Source of the DNA: Brachionus manjavacas
Lineage: Eukaryota; Rotifera; Eurotatoria; Ploima; Brachionidae
Length of the DNA stretch: 64,000 nt
Assembly: GCA_019054805.1 (NCBI GenBank)
Contig: JAHQIY010000011.1
Span: 3,291,001-3,355,000, forward strand
Direction of reading: 5' to 3'
The notes beneath the pieces are model-generated. The model worked only from the letters and a program-made list of their open reading frames with translations. It was not told the origin of the DNA and did not search any database. The position numbers were made by a program, and so were the translations under genes. Each line of letters begins with the position of its first letter. The first letter of the stretch is position 1. Below, one piece after another: positions 45,766-56,846 of this stretch.

Positions 45766-48700
45766 ATGATTTTGAAAATTTTCTTTTTTTCTATTATCAG
45801 TTCCATTTTGGTTGATGCCAAAATATCGAATAGCGATGCGATAGTAGGACTCAAATCTGACGCACTGTTCTTAAAATAATTCTTAATCTATTAACAGGAT
45901 TATTTGAGTAAATACGGCTATATTAGAGAGTCCAAAGGCAGCTTGATGTCGGGCCCTGCATCTTTTTCGTCCTCTAATAATGTTCTTAAAGATACTCTTA
46001 GGTAAATTGAAAATGAAATCCATTGTTAAAACTTTATTTAAATGTTGATGTTTAGACGTTTTCAGTTGATCCATGGCTTGCCAATAACTGGGATACTAGA
46101 TGAAACTACAGAGAAAAAAATGAACTCTCCAAGATGTAGCTTGCCTGATTTTCGACCTGGAGGAAATGTGGCCAGCTTCAAAGCAGGTGTGTTTCGACAC
46201 ATTTTGGTAGTTTTTTTTAAGTTGTATTTTTTTGAAAGCTAGCAAGTGGAAAAAAAAGGACTTGACATTCGCTGTATTGAATGAAAACCAAGAGCTACGA
46301 GGTCAGACAAGAAGAATAATGGGCGAAGCATTAAAGCATTGGTCCGATGTTTCAGGGTTGACTTTTCGAGAGACTCATCCGAATTCAAATCCTGACTTGA
46401 AAATTAAATTCGGATCCAGACATCATGGTGATAGTTATCCATTTGATGGTCCAGGTGGTGTTCTCGCTCACGCTTTCTTTCCCGAAGAAGGACAAGTTCA
46501 CTTTGATGAAGATGAAACTTTTACCGATAAGAAGAAAGACGGGACAGATTTAAAAATAATTGCAGTCCATGAATTTGGACATGCTCTTGGTCTTGAGCAT
46601 AGTTTGGAGCAGGGAGCTGTAATGAATCCTTATTATCAGGGCTATGATCCATATTTTAAACTTGGCAAAGATGATGTTCATGGAATTCAGTTTTTGTATG
46701 GAAAGCCCAGCTCATACAGTCCTACAACTATGAGGACGACTCCGAGAACCACAACAAAAAAACCATTGATTACTAGACCACCTATTGCAACTACTAAGGT
46801 AGATTTCACTTTTAAAATTTTTAATTGACTTTCTAATATTGAGCAGGAAAAATTTTATAAAATGTTTCTAAAGACAAAATTTTAAAAATTGATTTAAGCT
46901 TCACAGTTAAGGCCTTTAATGTAAAAAACAATTTACGATATGCTTTGAGATATTTGACAGAAAAATTTTTTCAGAATATCTTTAGGTAAATATTTATTAT
47001 AAATTTTGATTAAAATTGTGAAGGTCACTTTATAATTCGCTATTACTAAGCTTGGGGCTCTCTGAATTTCTTTCCCAGAAATTATTATCAAAAAAATAGA
47101 TTAAAACAAATTAATTAGAATTAACTATAAAAATTTATTTACAAAATTTAAATAGAAAAAAGTTGTGATTCAACAAAAAAATTTATTTTTTATAAAACTA
47201 ATGTTCAGTCATTAGTGAAGATTTTCTTTCATTAAAAATATAATTCAATCCAAAATTTTTTTTCTTAATAACAGTTCCAAAAATTCAAAAGTTAAGTGAA
47301 ATCTAAATTTCATTTTTTTTTGAGAGGCTCAGAAAAAAAAATATACCGAGGAGTAATAGGTAACAAGAAAAATGCTAAGTGATAACTCAGGAACCAAATC
47401 CTATTTAGGATCCCATATGAGTCCCAAAGATTTCATTTTCAAGATCTTGACTAGAATCTTGCCCGACGAGCGTATTCATATCCTAAGAGTAATAAATTCA
47501 GATTTTTTTAAGAATCTTATTTAGATTCCTAAACAAGATTCTTTAAAAGGAAATATGAGGAAATTACCAAGATTTGAATCAAGATTTCTAGTAGATTGCT
47601 ATAAAAAAGAATGTGTTTGGAAACAAAATCAAATTTTTTGCTTAAATTTCTTAAATATTTAAAAGTCAAGATTCTAATAGTTTTCTTAAAGAATTTTAAG
47701 AGTTAATAAGATGTTTCCAAAATATTTCTATTACCAGGGTTTCCAATTTTTTAGAGCTCGACAATAACCACATCTAATTTTTTAATTCAAAATTTAAAAA
47801 AAAAAAAAGATCAAAAATCCTTTTTTTAATAAAAAAATGTAATTTTTAAAAAATTTTGGACTCTTTTCCTTTAAAAGACAAAAATTTCAGAATCGTGAAA
47901 AAATGAAAATAAACCCATTGGGTCAAAATATTTTTATCTAGAATAATTAATAAAATAGATCTTAAAAACTGAAATAAATAATGTTTTTTCTAATATAAAA
48001 GCAATCACTTAAATTACTTCCAATTGTTTGATTTTCATTTTATTTCTATTATGAAAAGTTTTTGAATTACAAAATTTGTCCTGTGATGAAATAGCATTTC
48101 AAAAGTGCGATTTTTCAAATTTTTTTCGTTTAAAAAATAAAAATAATTTTAAGTGAATATTGCAAGCAGTTTATTTTTAAAAATTTTGCTTTAATGTGGT
48201 TTAAAATTATTGATTTTATGTAAGAAGTTTAAGCAGACTCAAGATTTTCAATAAAAAGTAAAAATTTTACTACATTGGGTTACTAATGGCTCATTTTACT
48301 TAAGATTTAAAAAATTTTGAAAATTTATTTTTTTATAAAAAAATCATCAATGATTTAATTATTAATTATTCATTTCGATGGTTATGCTCATATTTCTTAA
48401 ATAAAATTTAAAGTTTAAAGAATAATTTTCAATTTTTCAAAGTAAAATCAAATTCGTTCTATTTCACCAAAAAGTTTAATTTCAAAATGAAAATGTTTCC
48501 AATATTCACTTAAATTATTTTTTTTGTTAAAATGAAAAATATCTGAAGCATCGCATTTTTGTAATGTTATTTCAACACTGGAGACATTTTTTCATTTAAA
48601 AAATTAAAACATTTATAGTAGTATATATCTTTAAATTTATCTTAAGTCAATCTTGAATTATTTTTTAATGTTTAAAGTCAAAGACCTTTATCGGAATCTA

Positions 48701-51700
48701 AAAATTCTTAACATTTTTTTTCCTATGTGTCCAAAAGATACTTTAGTCTTTAAAGCGAACATAGTGGACACGGTCGTTTATTTTAGGAAATAAATTTTTG
48801 AAATTTTAATCAAAATGTTTTAATTTGTAATATATTATAATTTTAAAATAAATAGAATGAAATAAAATAAGAATAAAGAGAAGCAGAGAGAAAGGGGATT
48901 TGGTTATATTTTAAGTTTGGTTTCTTTTGTATTTTACATATTTACAAATTATAGATATAATATGTCAAATTTGGGAAATATTTTAATAAACTCAATAAAG
49001 TGTAGATTTACATTATTAATTTTTCTATGTCAAAATAGAGAGAATTAAAATCTAGATCATTCAGTGTAAAAGAGTTGAACCCAACACTTCCTGGAGTATT
49101 AAGTTTATTGCTATTTCTTAAATTATATGGTTTGTTAAGAGATTCGTTCACAATAAGTCGAGTTTTAAGTGGAAAAGGCTATTCTGTGTTTTTTAAAGTC
49201 TTATAAGAAAAACAGCTAAGCTTAATAATCAGCCTATTTTGAAAACAGTAGAGACCTAGAATTTCTAGATTATTATCAATTGTAATGAAATCGTTAGAAA
49301 AATTAACTTGGGCTTTGAGATTGATCAATTCGAAAAACGAAATTTAATATGAATTGGACAGAGATTGAATGGCTGGTTTGAGAAAAAGATGACAAGTGAT
49401 AAACAGTAATCAAAGTGGGGCAAGATGAAAGTTTTAAAAAATTGTATTTTAACTGTATTTGAAAGAAAGAATAATTGCTTTATTTATTTATTTTATTTAT
49501 TTGTTTTCTGTACCGAGCTAGGGATCCTTCAGAATAAATTAAAAAAATCAAAATCAAAATAAAAAATAAAATTAAAGTTAATAAAATGAGATACAAAAAA
49601 TCAAAATAAAGTAAATAAGCTAAAAAAAAATGAAAGTTTTAGAAGACATAGATTGTTACATGTGGAAAATGTTTACATAGTTCAGGTTTCAGGAAAAAAG
49701 GAGGAAATAGTAAGGTGTGCAATTACACAATGGAGTTGGGTATTCAATATATCTCGATTCGAAACCTTCTTTGTATTCCTCCACCAGTCTTATAACCAAT
49801 GGAATAGAATGACTCAGTCCTGTCCCAACATATCTCTCACTCAACTTTAAAAGCCGACTCGAGACTGTTAGTAATTTTAGTTTATTAAAAGCTTCATGAT
49901 GCACCATGTTAGAGGGAGTATCATATTTTAACTTAAGGATAGATCTGAATGCTGTATTCTGAATTGCTTGTAGTTTTTTGATATTATTTTCTGAAAATGA
50001 ATTCAAGCAAGGAAAAGAATAGTCTAAAATTGATTAAAGATTTATATAAATTTCCTAGTGTGTTTTGAATGAGACCCCATTTTTTATTTGACAGTATCTT
50101 AATAATATTTAGCCTTTTGTTGCAGCGTTCTTTAATTTCGTCTACTAGTATATTAAAGTTTAACCTAGAATCAAATTTAATACCAAGAAACTTGATTTAT
50201 TTTTGGCTCTGTATTCTGTTTCCATAAATTTTTAAGTTTAGATTATCACTCTCTTTTTTGTACCTAGAGAAGACTACTGAACACGACTTTTCAACTGATA
50301 TCTTCATTTTCCATTTTATAAGCCATTCTTCTAGTTCGTTGGTGCATTTATTTATCTTATTTTCTAGGTTCTCCTTTTTGTTATAAATGAAGAATGTAAC
50401 TAGATCATCTGCAAAAAGCAGAGAGTATTCATTATTTGTTTTGTTGCTTTTGGGGATGTCGTTAATGTATATACTAAATAAAAGAGTTTTATTGAGTTTA
50501 GCTCTTTATTGATAAAAGCTTTTAGATTTATTTATTATCAATTATTACACCTTAAAATTTGAATTGAGGTACAACCCCAATTTCGAATGATTTAAAAATT
50601 CTTAGCAATTAAATTTCTTTTGTACACATAGTATTTTTTTAGGATCCTATAGACTCTTAAAGATTTATAATTAGGATCCTCTACCCTCCAAGCTTAGGAT
50701 CATATACTGTCCTGGATCAGGATTTTAGGCCGGAAAAAAAATTATATTTAGATTCCTGACAATATTCCTTGTCAAATTCCTTCTCAATATCTTTAATAAT
50801 CATCTCAACCAAAAAATAAACAACCTATGCACTTAGTCTCATTGTAATAATGGTCATGTGACATGAACATTGCTACATTTAGCTATCTAAAACCCTGTGC
50901 ACAACAAATTAGGATTCTATCAAGAATGGGCTCCTGGGTTATTTCAAAAATGTCGTAATAAAAAAAAGAATTAAATTATTTATTTTTATGTTTATTTAAA
51001 GACTTAATTTTTTTAATTTTTAATTTTTAAATATAAAAAGCCACACATTAATAAATATTGGGACTTTCTGCCGTGCCATCTTGAAAAACAAGCAGTTTTT
51101 TTGGGTCCCGATTGGTCTAGTGTGTATGCGATTCTTGATGATGATCATGGTTTCTACAAGTTCGATTTAGGATCTAGATCATGGAGAAAAGAGAGCCTGA
51201 GTAAAGTCTACAGAGGATTACCAGCAGAGGCCCGAGGAGGCTTAATCGATGACAAAGGGATTACTTGGTTTTTTCATGGTGAAATTAAACTTTACGCTTA
51301 TTCAAATTTTTAATATTTTCATAACTTTTAAGATGTAAATATATATGCTTTTCGAAGAACTCAGCTAATTCGGGGCTATCCTAAAAAAATAGATGACTTT
51401 TTATACCCAAAGCATCCATATGCAGCTGCTTATAAAAATAAAAAAATTTACTTGTTTAAAGTATTATTTTAATTTTTTTATAAATGATAGCTTTAAATTG
51501 TTGATTTGACTAATTTTAAAATTTAAGAATTGGCTCTTGTACGAATTGGATGTCGAGAATCTGAAAATCAAAAATATCCATCGGACTTCAACCATATTCG
51601 ATGGTTTATCAATGCACGTTGATGCTGCTTTTAGATATAATGGCTTTCAGTATTTTTTCAATAATGAAAAGTTGTTTTTTAATTTTGTTTTTGAGAGATT

Positions 51701-51812
51701 TAATAAATTTTTAAGTAAATTTTTTAGAATGTACAAATTTGATGAAAGATTAAATCGAATGGTGAATGGATATCCAAAGCTAACATCGGAGGATTGGTTT
51801 TTATGTAAATGA
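45766..51812 (+). CDS. Secreted matrix metalloproteinase with hemopexin propeller, 8 exons
   Basis: Exons: 45766-45843, 45898-46001, 46056-46186, 46239-46798, 51041-51278, 51333-51460, 51528-51670 and 51728-51812. All are GT-AG and in phase, giving 488 codons, a normal MMP length. In order: a signal peptide (about 1-18); a propeptide with DYLSKYGYI and RFQLIHGLPITGILDE; the cysteine switch PRCSLPDF (usual PRCGxPD, here Gly to Ser); the catalytic domain starting near WKKKDLTFAV; structural calcium/zinc sites in HHGDSYPFDGPGGVLAHAFF; the zinc site HEFGHALGLEHS; and the Met-turn AVMNP. A Thr/Pro hinge (TTMRTTPRTTTKK) follows, then a four-exon hemopexin-like propeller opening with LPCH and closing with WFLCK, whose two cysteines would form the usual disulfide. 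There is no transmembrane or GPI segment and no clear RxKR furin site, so it should be a secreted, matrix-degrading protease. The splice after exon 4 crosses a 4.2 kb intron full of transposons. Confidence 0.92.
48081..48600. mobile_element. 520 bp MITE of the GTTGAAATAACATT family
   Basis: The left arm (about 48081-48180: AAAAGTGCGATTTTTCAAAT, AATAATTTTAAGTGAATATT) is inverted relative to the right arm (48430-48600), whose inward reading has CAGTGTTGAAATAACATT and AAAATGCGATGCTTCAGATA. The same terminal block occurs at 4640-4790, 35.0 and 37.7-37.9 kb. Confidence 0.7.
49490..50505 (-). mobile_element. 5'-truncated LINE with reverse transcriptase and stem-loop tail
   Basis: Minus-strand reading gives FSIYINDIPKSNKTNNEYS, then LLFADDLVTFF (about 50.40 kb, catalytic), several broken segments and a C-terminal frame (50006-49689) with NIKKLQAIQNTAFRSILKL and LKLLTVSSRLLKLSERY. 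The 3' end has CTGAAGGATCCCTAGCTCGG and an (AAAT)n tail at 49490-49530. This ties the CTGAAGGAGC tails found elsewhere to a real LINE. It is inserted antisense in the metalloproteinase intron. Confidence 0.88.
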
Positions 51813-51827
51813 ACTTCCAAATATACC

Positions 51828-51833
51828 AATAAA
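51828..51833 (+). promoter_or_regulatory. Polyadenylation signal AATAAA after the metalloproteinase
   Basis: AATAAA lies 16 bases after the metalloproteinase stop codon, in keeping with the very short 3' spacing seen at the two receptor loci. Confidence 0.5.
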
Positions 51834-53020
51834 AAATTTTATTTTAAAATATTTTAATAGTTCTTTTTATATTCAGTTTTAAGATTTTAGCATTAAAAAA
51901 TTTATTTTTAGCTCCCAGTAATGTCATTTAGATTATTTTTTGATTGAATTATAAAAATCTTAAAATCAAAAGTGAAATTCTCATCAAAAAATCATCATTT
52001 GCAATTACTTATTTTTAAATCTAAAATATTTATAAGATTTTTAATGAATATAAGTGAAATTAAAATTAAATCATTGAAAATTAATTTACTATAAAAAATA
52101 AAGTGAAAAATAATAATATTAGTTACTGCAAAATTGCATTGTGAAATAATTTAAATAAAAACTTAAATAATTAAAAGATAATTAGTAAAAAAAATAATGA
52201 AAAAGATTTAACAAAAAACCTTCTAAATAAATTACCGTATTCCCTCGTTTTGATTATGCTGCACCACAAGTTAAAACACGCCTTGGACCATGCACCAAAG
52301 TACATCTCACCCATGCTATAATATTGTTAACTTTGAGCGCATGCTCTAATAGCGTAATCACTCGTTAAGGTCCGCATCAAACACTGAAAGGCTTAGGTTT
52401 AATGCGTCATCAAGACACGTTTTTAAAACAAAAAATAAAAATATAAAAATGAATTTTTTAATATTTTTTATTTCGTCATCTTTGGTGCTGCGCCAAATGC
52501 AATTCAAAAACATATTTTTTATTTTTTATTCTACTAAATTTTTTAATAAAAAAGTGACTAATTGAAAAATAGACAAAAGCATAATTTTTCATATGAAATA
52601 AAAAATAAAAATTTAGTACGACCAAATTATTCAAAAAATCATTACAAAATATAATTTTTGATGACAAAAAGAAAATTTTAGTAAAAATTTAAAAATTAAA
52701 CAATTTAATAATTTTTCGGAGGCTCTTGAGCTACCATCGGTTCATCGGATTGAATTGGGATCGTTACTTGTTCATGGTTGCTTTTTTCAACATATAGAAA
52801 AATATAATTAACATTTGTCTCTATACTTGATCAATCCGATTGCGTTTTTTTCTGTGTTAAAGTCAGACATGAAAATTTGTTCAGTATTATATTTATTTGT
52901 CATATAATAATTAATTTGTCAGTACATTAATTAATGTAGTCAGAAAAAATTTGTCAGATAATAATTTTTGTCAGAAGGCTAAATACGAAATCGGAAGTCC
53001 AAGTGTGAGCTTTAAAATTT

Positions 53021-53060
53021 TGAATACTACAGAAGAATTTTGAATACTACAGAAGAATTT
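53021..53060. repeat. Exact 20 bp tandem duplication
   Basis: TGAATACTACAGAAGAATTT occurs twice head to tail without a mismatch, and a partial third start (TGAA) follows. Confidence 0.95.
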
Positions 53061-53256
53061 TGAAGACTTTTATGCTACAATTGCAAAAAAAATAAAACCC
53101 TGAAATATGGAAAATCTATATGCATTAGACAATCGAAGATTATAGATTTTTTGATATAAAGCCTGATATAGTAAATTTAGAAAAAAAAGTGGACTTTTTT
53201 TTGATCAAGTCTGATCTCCTCAATTAATTTAAAATTAATTCATTATGTACATACCG

Positions 53257-53350
53257 ACATGTCGTTAAATAATCTTTTTAATGCTATAAGATCCTGATTC
53301 TGAATACCCAGGTATAATGACATGTCGTTAAAATCGAGCAATTACGTTAA
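53257..53350. repeat. Dispersed repeat with two GACATGTC palindromes
   Basis: CCGACATGTCGTTAAA and ATGACATGTCGTTAAAATCG lie about 60 bases apart, followed by ATTACGTTA. It is related to 14387-14480. Confidence 0.55.
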
Positions 53351-53759
53351 TCGAAGCAAATGAAAATTATCTATTATTTAAAATAGTTATCATTTATTCA
53401 AATATACTAAAAGCGATACATTTAGATTCACTAATTTTAGAGAGCTGTTCGATCTAAAAACTTTTACAATTTTTAATTTCGTGTTGGCAACATTTAAAAT
53501 AGAGATTAAATTAGAAAGATTTTTAATTTTTTTAAAACTTATCCAAAGTCTATTAAAAAAATAAACCGTTAAAACTTTTAGATTAAATTATATCTATAAA
53601 CAGTGAAAACTAATAATAAACTGTTCTTTTCCTTAATATTTTAGAAAACAAAAAAAAACTCAAATAATTAATAATCTTAATTTAAAAAAAAAGATCGATC
53701 TTTTAAATTATTGAATTAAATTTTGAAATAAAAAAATTTGGACTAAACCTTACAGAAAA

Positions 53760-54600
53760 ACAGTTTATAGATAAAGATTTAAATTTTACAAGTCTCTCCA
53801 ATGCTGGTGTAACTGCATTTATTCTATGTAAAAAACTCTTATCTTCAGTAAAGTCGACTAGTTACAGCCGAGAATGGTTTAACAATGGCATAAGGAAATT
53901 AACAAGAAGAAAATACAAACTGCATCTGATGATAAGGTCACGAAAACGATGTATTGCATTAAAGGATGATTATAAGGAAACATTTAAAGAGCTTAAAAAA
54001 ATTGGTAATATTTACGCGTACTCTTTTTGAAAATAAAATTGTTCAAGCGTCAAAAACAATCCAAAACGTGTTTACTCTAACATCAAAAATCAAAGAAAAA
54101 ATCAAGACAAATTAAGATCACTAGCAAAAACCAACGGTGATTTGTAGTAGACAAGGAGGCAATTGCGAACTTATTGAACGATCAGTTCCAAAAGGTATTC
54201 AGTATAGATACAAATGAAGAACTACCTAGTGTTCGGACCTGGTGTACAAACTCCTGTGTAATTGCCAAAGAGTTTTTCCCAGAGAGTAACATCCTGAAAT
54301 ATATCAAAAAGCTTGATAAAACAAAATCCTGGGGAAAGAACGGTATACATCCACATTTAATAAGCAAACTTTGCTTATTCTTTGCAAAGTTATTAAAGCA
54401 AAATTTTAAAACAAGTTTCGTGTATAAAAAATGTGTGAAAAGCGGAAAATATAACTCCTATTTGTAAGAAAGGAAAAAGGGCTGAACCGATAAATTACAG
54501 ACCGGTCTCACTGCCATCAGTAGCATGCAAATTAATGGAAAGAATTATCAAGGAAGCAACGATGGCCCATCTAATAAAACTACTTTTTACCATTTTCATA
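53760..54600 (+). mobile_element. LINE fragment: linker and start of reverse transcriptase
   Basis: The translation gives SREWFNNGIRKLTRRKYKLH and CIALKDDYKETFKELKK, then NGDL-x-VDKEAIANLLNDQF, KVFSIDTNEELP, ILKYIKKLDKTKSWGKNGIH and, after a frameshift, INYRPVSLPSVACKLMERII. This is the stretch between endonuclease and RT plus the first RT motifs of a CR1/Jockey-type LINE. The catalytic half is missing, so the copy is truncated at the 3' side, unlike the others. Confidence 0.85.
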
Positions 54601-54788
54601 AATTATTTAGCTTGAATTACGCTGTTAATGATTTACCTGAAGACGTTCACTTTTAATTCGACATTAACTTCAAGATACAGATAACTTTTAATCAACAAGG
54701 TATAAATTCATTCTCGTTAAAATATTTTACACATATCTAATCTCTACTAAACATTTAGATTGGACTAAAATATTTATTTTAGAGATAA

Positions 54789-56846
54789 TATTTAAACTAA
54801 AGAAAAACATTTCTTATTTAAAGTAAAACTTATCTTTAATAAAGTATTCCATTTTTTTTTAAAGAAAAAAACTCTCAAATAAAGTGAAAATATTTTTTCA
54901 TAAAGAAAATTCTGCTCTCATAAAGAAAAGTATTTTATTCTAAAGTAAAATAATTGTAATATATAGCCAAAAAAATCTAAAATAAAGTAATTAAATACAA
55001 TTCTAAAGTTTCACTAAAAATGGACGAAAACAAATGGACTATATTTAAAGAAGAAATGAGTATACAAGAGTTAAAATACTTTGTGACATATTGCTTACCA
55101 AAGTCACTTGCTTATCAAACAAATCATGATACATATTGCGGTTACTGTTTTTACAATGAACTGCAAAGGCATAAAGCAAAGCAGCAGTTGCGTAAATGTG
55201 ACGCCGATGTTAATTGTACAGTAAAATACCGTTCTATTATATGCGAGACTAAAAATGTATGTTCGATTGCACAAAAATACGAACATTGCCATGATATATC
55301 GACCTCTTGGCAAACATCCGAAACTTTATCCAAGGCAAATAAGGTCACATTTAAATAGTAATAGGAAAAAGTTAAACAAAGAGGATATAACACTAATCGT
55401 TTCACAAATATCTGGGTTTGTCAATCGTCATCGTAATAAAATTTCTCCAAAAGAAAATAAAGTAGAACATGTCGAAGCATTTATCGTTGACCACCTTTAT
55501 TTTCCAACGAGAATAAACCTTTCTTTTTTTAGGATTCAAAAATAATGACAACCACCCAAATATAGGAAACGGTTCTGCAGCAAGTCATACGTCTATCTTC
55601 TGTACGACATTAAAGTTACTCAGACTCAATTGTGATACTTCAAACCAAAATTATTCTTTATTTCACGTATACGGGACTTATAAGATAACTAAAGAGGGCT
55701 ATCCTATATTAGTTTTCGGCCGATCTAACCCGAATAAAAAAATATACCCAACTGTATTTGGAATAGTATCACATGAAGAGACTACGGATTTTGTTCATTT
55801 CTTCGACTCCATCAAACAAATATGTAATTTTTTTCAAATTAAATTTCAACTTAGATATTTGATGCAAGACGCTCAAGCTTGTTGTTTTGCAGCTGCAAGA
55901 CAATGTTTTCCTGGAATTGTAATTTTAATGTGCTGGTTTCATCTAAAACAAAACGTTAGACGACATTTAGACAAGTCAAATTATAAAGAACATAAAGATA
56001 AGATAGAAAAAGATATAACTTCATTACATTACACGTCAAATATTGATAAGTTTTTGCATTTGAAGAATGAACTTTTAAGTCAATGGTCTTTGTATCCTGA
56101 GTTGACTGAATTCAAGAATTATTTTATTGGTCAATGGCTTGATAGTCAATGGAATAACTGGCCTTTATTCTCTAGTCCGCCTGGCTTCTCAATCACAAAC
56201 AACAACACTGAGGGATTTAATAAAGTTATCAAACAGATTTATACTAATTATGAACGCGGCACTATTTTGGAAGGTTGTAATATGGTTGTAAAAATGGCAA
56301 CAGACCTTAGTATAGCTCAAAAAAATTTTGATCTGGCTATAAAAAGAGATAATGTACTGATCACCGAGTCAGACAACCTTACATTGTTGGATTTTAATAT
56401 AATAGACAAGAATTCGGCTTATCGTGTATATGATAACACAAACAAGTAATTTATTTCATTAAGGCCAAAGTATTGCAGTTGTGTTTATTATCTTGAGCAT
56501 GGGATTTGTAACCATTTTGTAGCTTTAAGTCGACTGACTTATACTCCATTAGAAGATGATGTTAGAGAATTTGTATGTGTACGAAAGCGTGGTAGACCAC
56601 TGAAATCCAACAATGGAGCATTATCAAAAAAATAATTTATTGAATATTTAAATTAGATAAATTTTACTTTAGATAGGATTTATTTTACTTTAGAAAAGAA
56701 TAATTTACTTTAATGAAAAACAGTTTCCTTTATTTAAGATTAATTTTACTTTAACATAATTATATTTGTCCTTTTTTTAAAAATAAACTATTTAATTTCG
56801 TAATTTTTTACTTTAAATAAGAAATGTTTTCCTTTAGTTTAAATAG
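54789..56846 (+). mobile_element. MULE DNA transposon with terminal inverted repeats
   Basis: The left end (54789-54828) reads ATATTTAAACTAAAG, then AAAAACATTTCTTATTTAAA and GTAAAA. The right end read inward (56846-56808) gives CCTATTTAAACTAAAGG and AAAACATTTCTTATTTAAAG. Further TAAAGTAAAA words point inward from both sides (54.8-55.0 kb and 56.65-56.8 kb) and may be transposase-binding repeats. A broken MULE transposase fills the interior. No 9 bp duplication is obvious, so the outer edges may be eroded. Confidence 0.8.
55020..56637 (+). pseudogene. MULE transposase pseudogene (frameshifted, one stop)
   Basis: The first frame (55020-55330) carries a FLYWCH-like cysteine region: TYCGYCFYNEL, CDADVNCTVKYRS, EHCHD. 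A frameshift near 55310 leads to YPRQIRSHLNSNRKKLN, and another near 55540 leads to the catalytic part: HVYGTYKITKEGYPILVFG (first catalytic Asp replaced by Tyr), MQDAQACCFAAARQCFP (second Asp kept), LMCWFHLKQNVRRHLD and ITNNNTEGFNKVIKQIY. An in-frame TAA at 56447 precedes an intact SWIM zinc finger, KYCSCVYYLEHGICNHFVAL, and the basic end VRKRGRPLKSNNGALSKK. The frameshifts, the stop and the lost Asp mean it is dead, although it is younger-looking than the copy at 17.9-19.6 kb. Confidence 0.85.

Larger units (their letters stand above)
47373..50945. mobile_element. Candidate inverted-repeat element spanning most of MMP intron 4
   Basis: The left end reads GTGATAACTCAGGAACCAAA with TCCTATTTAGGATCC. 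The right end, read inward, reads TGAAATAACCCAGGAGCCCA with TTCTTGATAGAATCCT. Short AGGATCC and GATTCCT words recur inside both arms. The pairing is imperfect, and the interior has been expanded by later insertions. Confidence 0.5.
46799..51040 (+). other. Metalloproteinase intron 4 (4.2 kb), nested transposons
   Basis: It separates the catalytic/hinge exon from the hemopexin exons. It holds an inverted-repeat element (47373-50945) that itself contains a 520 bp MITE and a 1 kb LINE fragment. Confidence 0.8.
51834..53759. other. Intergenic stretch, no gene seen
   Basis: Mostly AT-rich. A less AT-rich patch at about 52230-52420 (CCGTATTCCCTCGTTTTGAT, GCACCACAAG, TTTGAGCGCATGCTC) has the look of a transposon end but no identifiable partner. 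An exact 20 bp tandem duplication lies at 53021-53060, and a GACATGTC repeat at 53257-53350. Confidence 0.4.

Noticed and set aside
55104-55405. Two minus-strand frames opposite the MULE N-terminal region
   Set aside because: Shadows of the cysteine-rich MULE frame.
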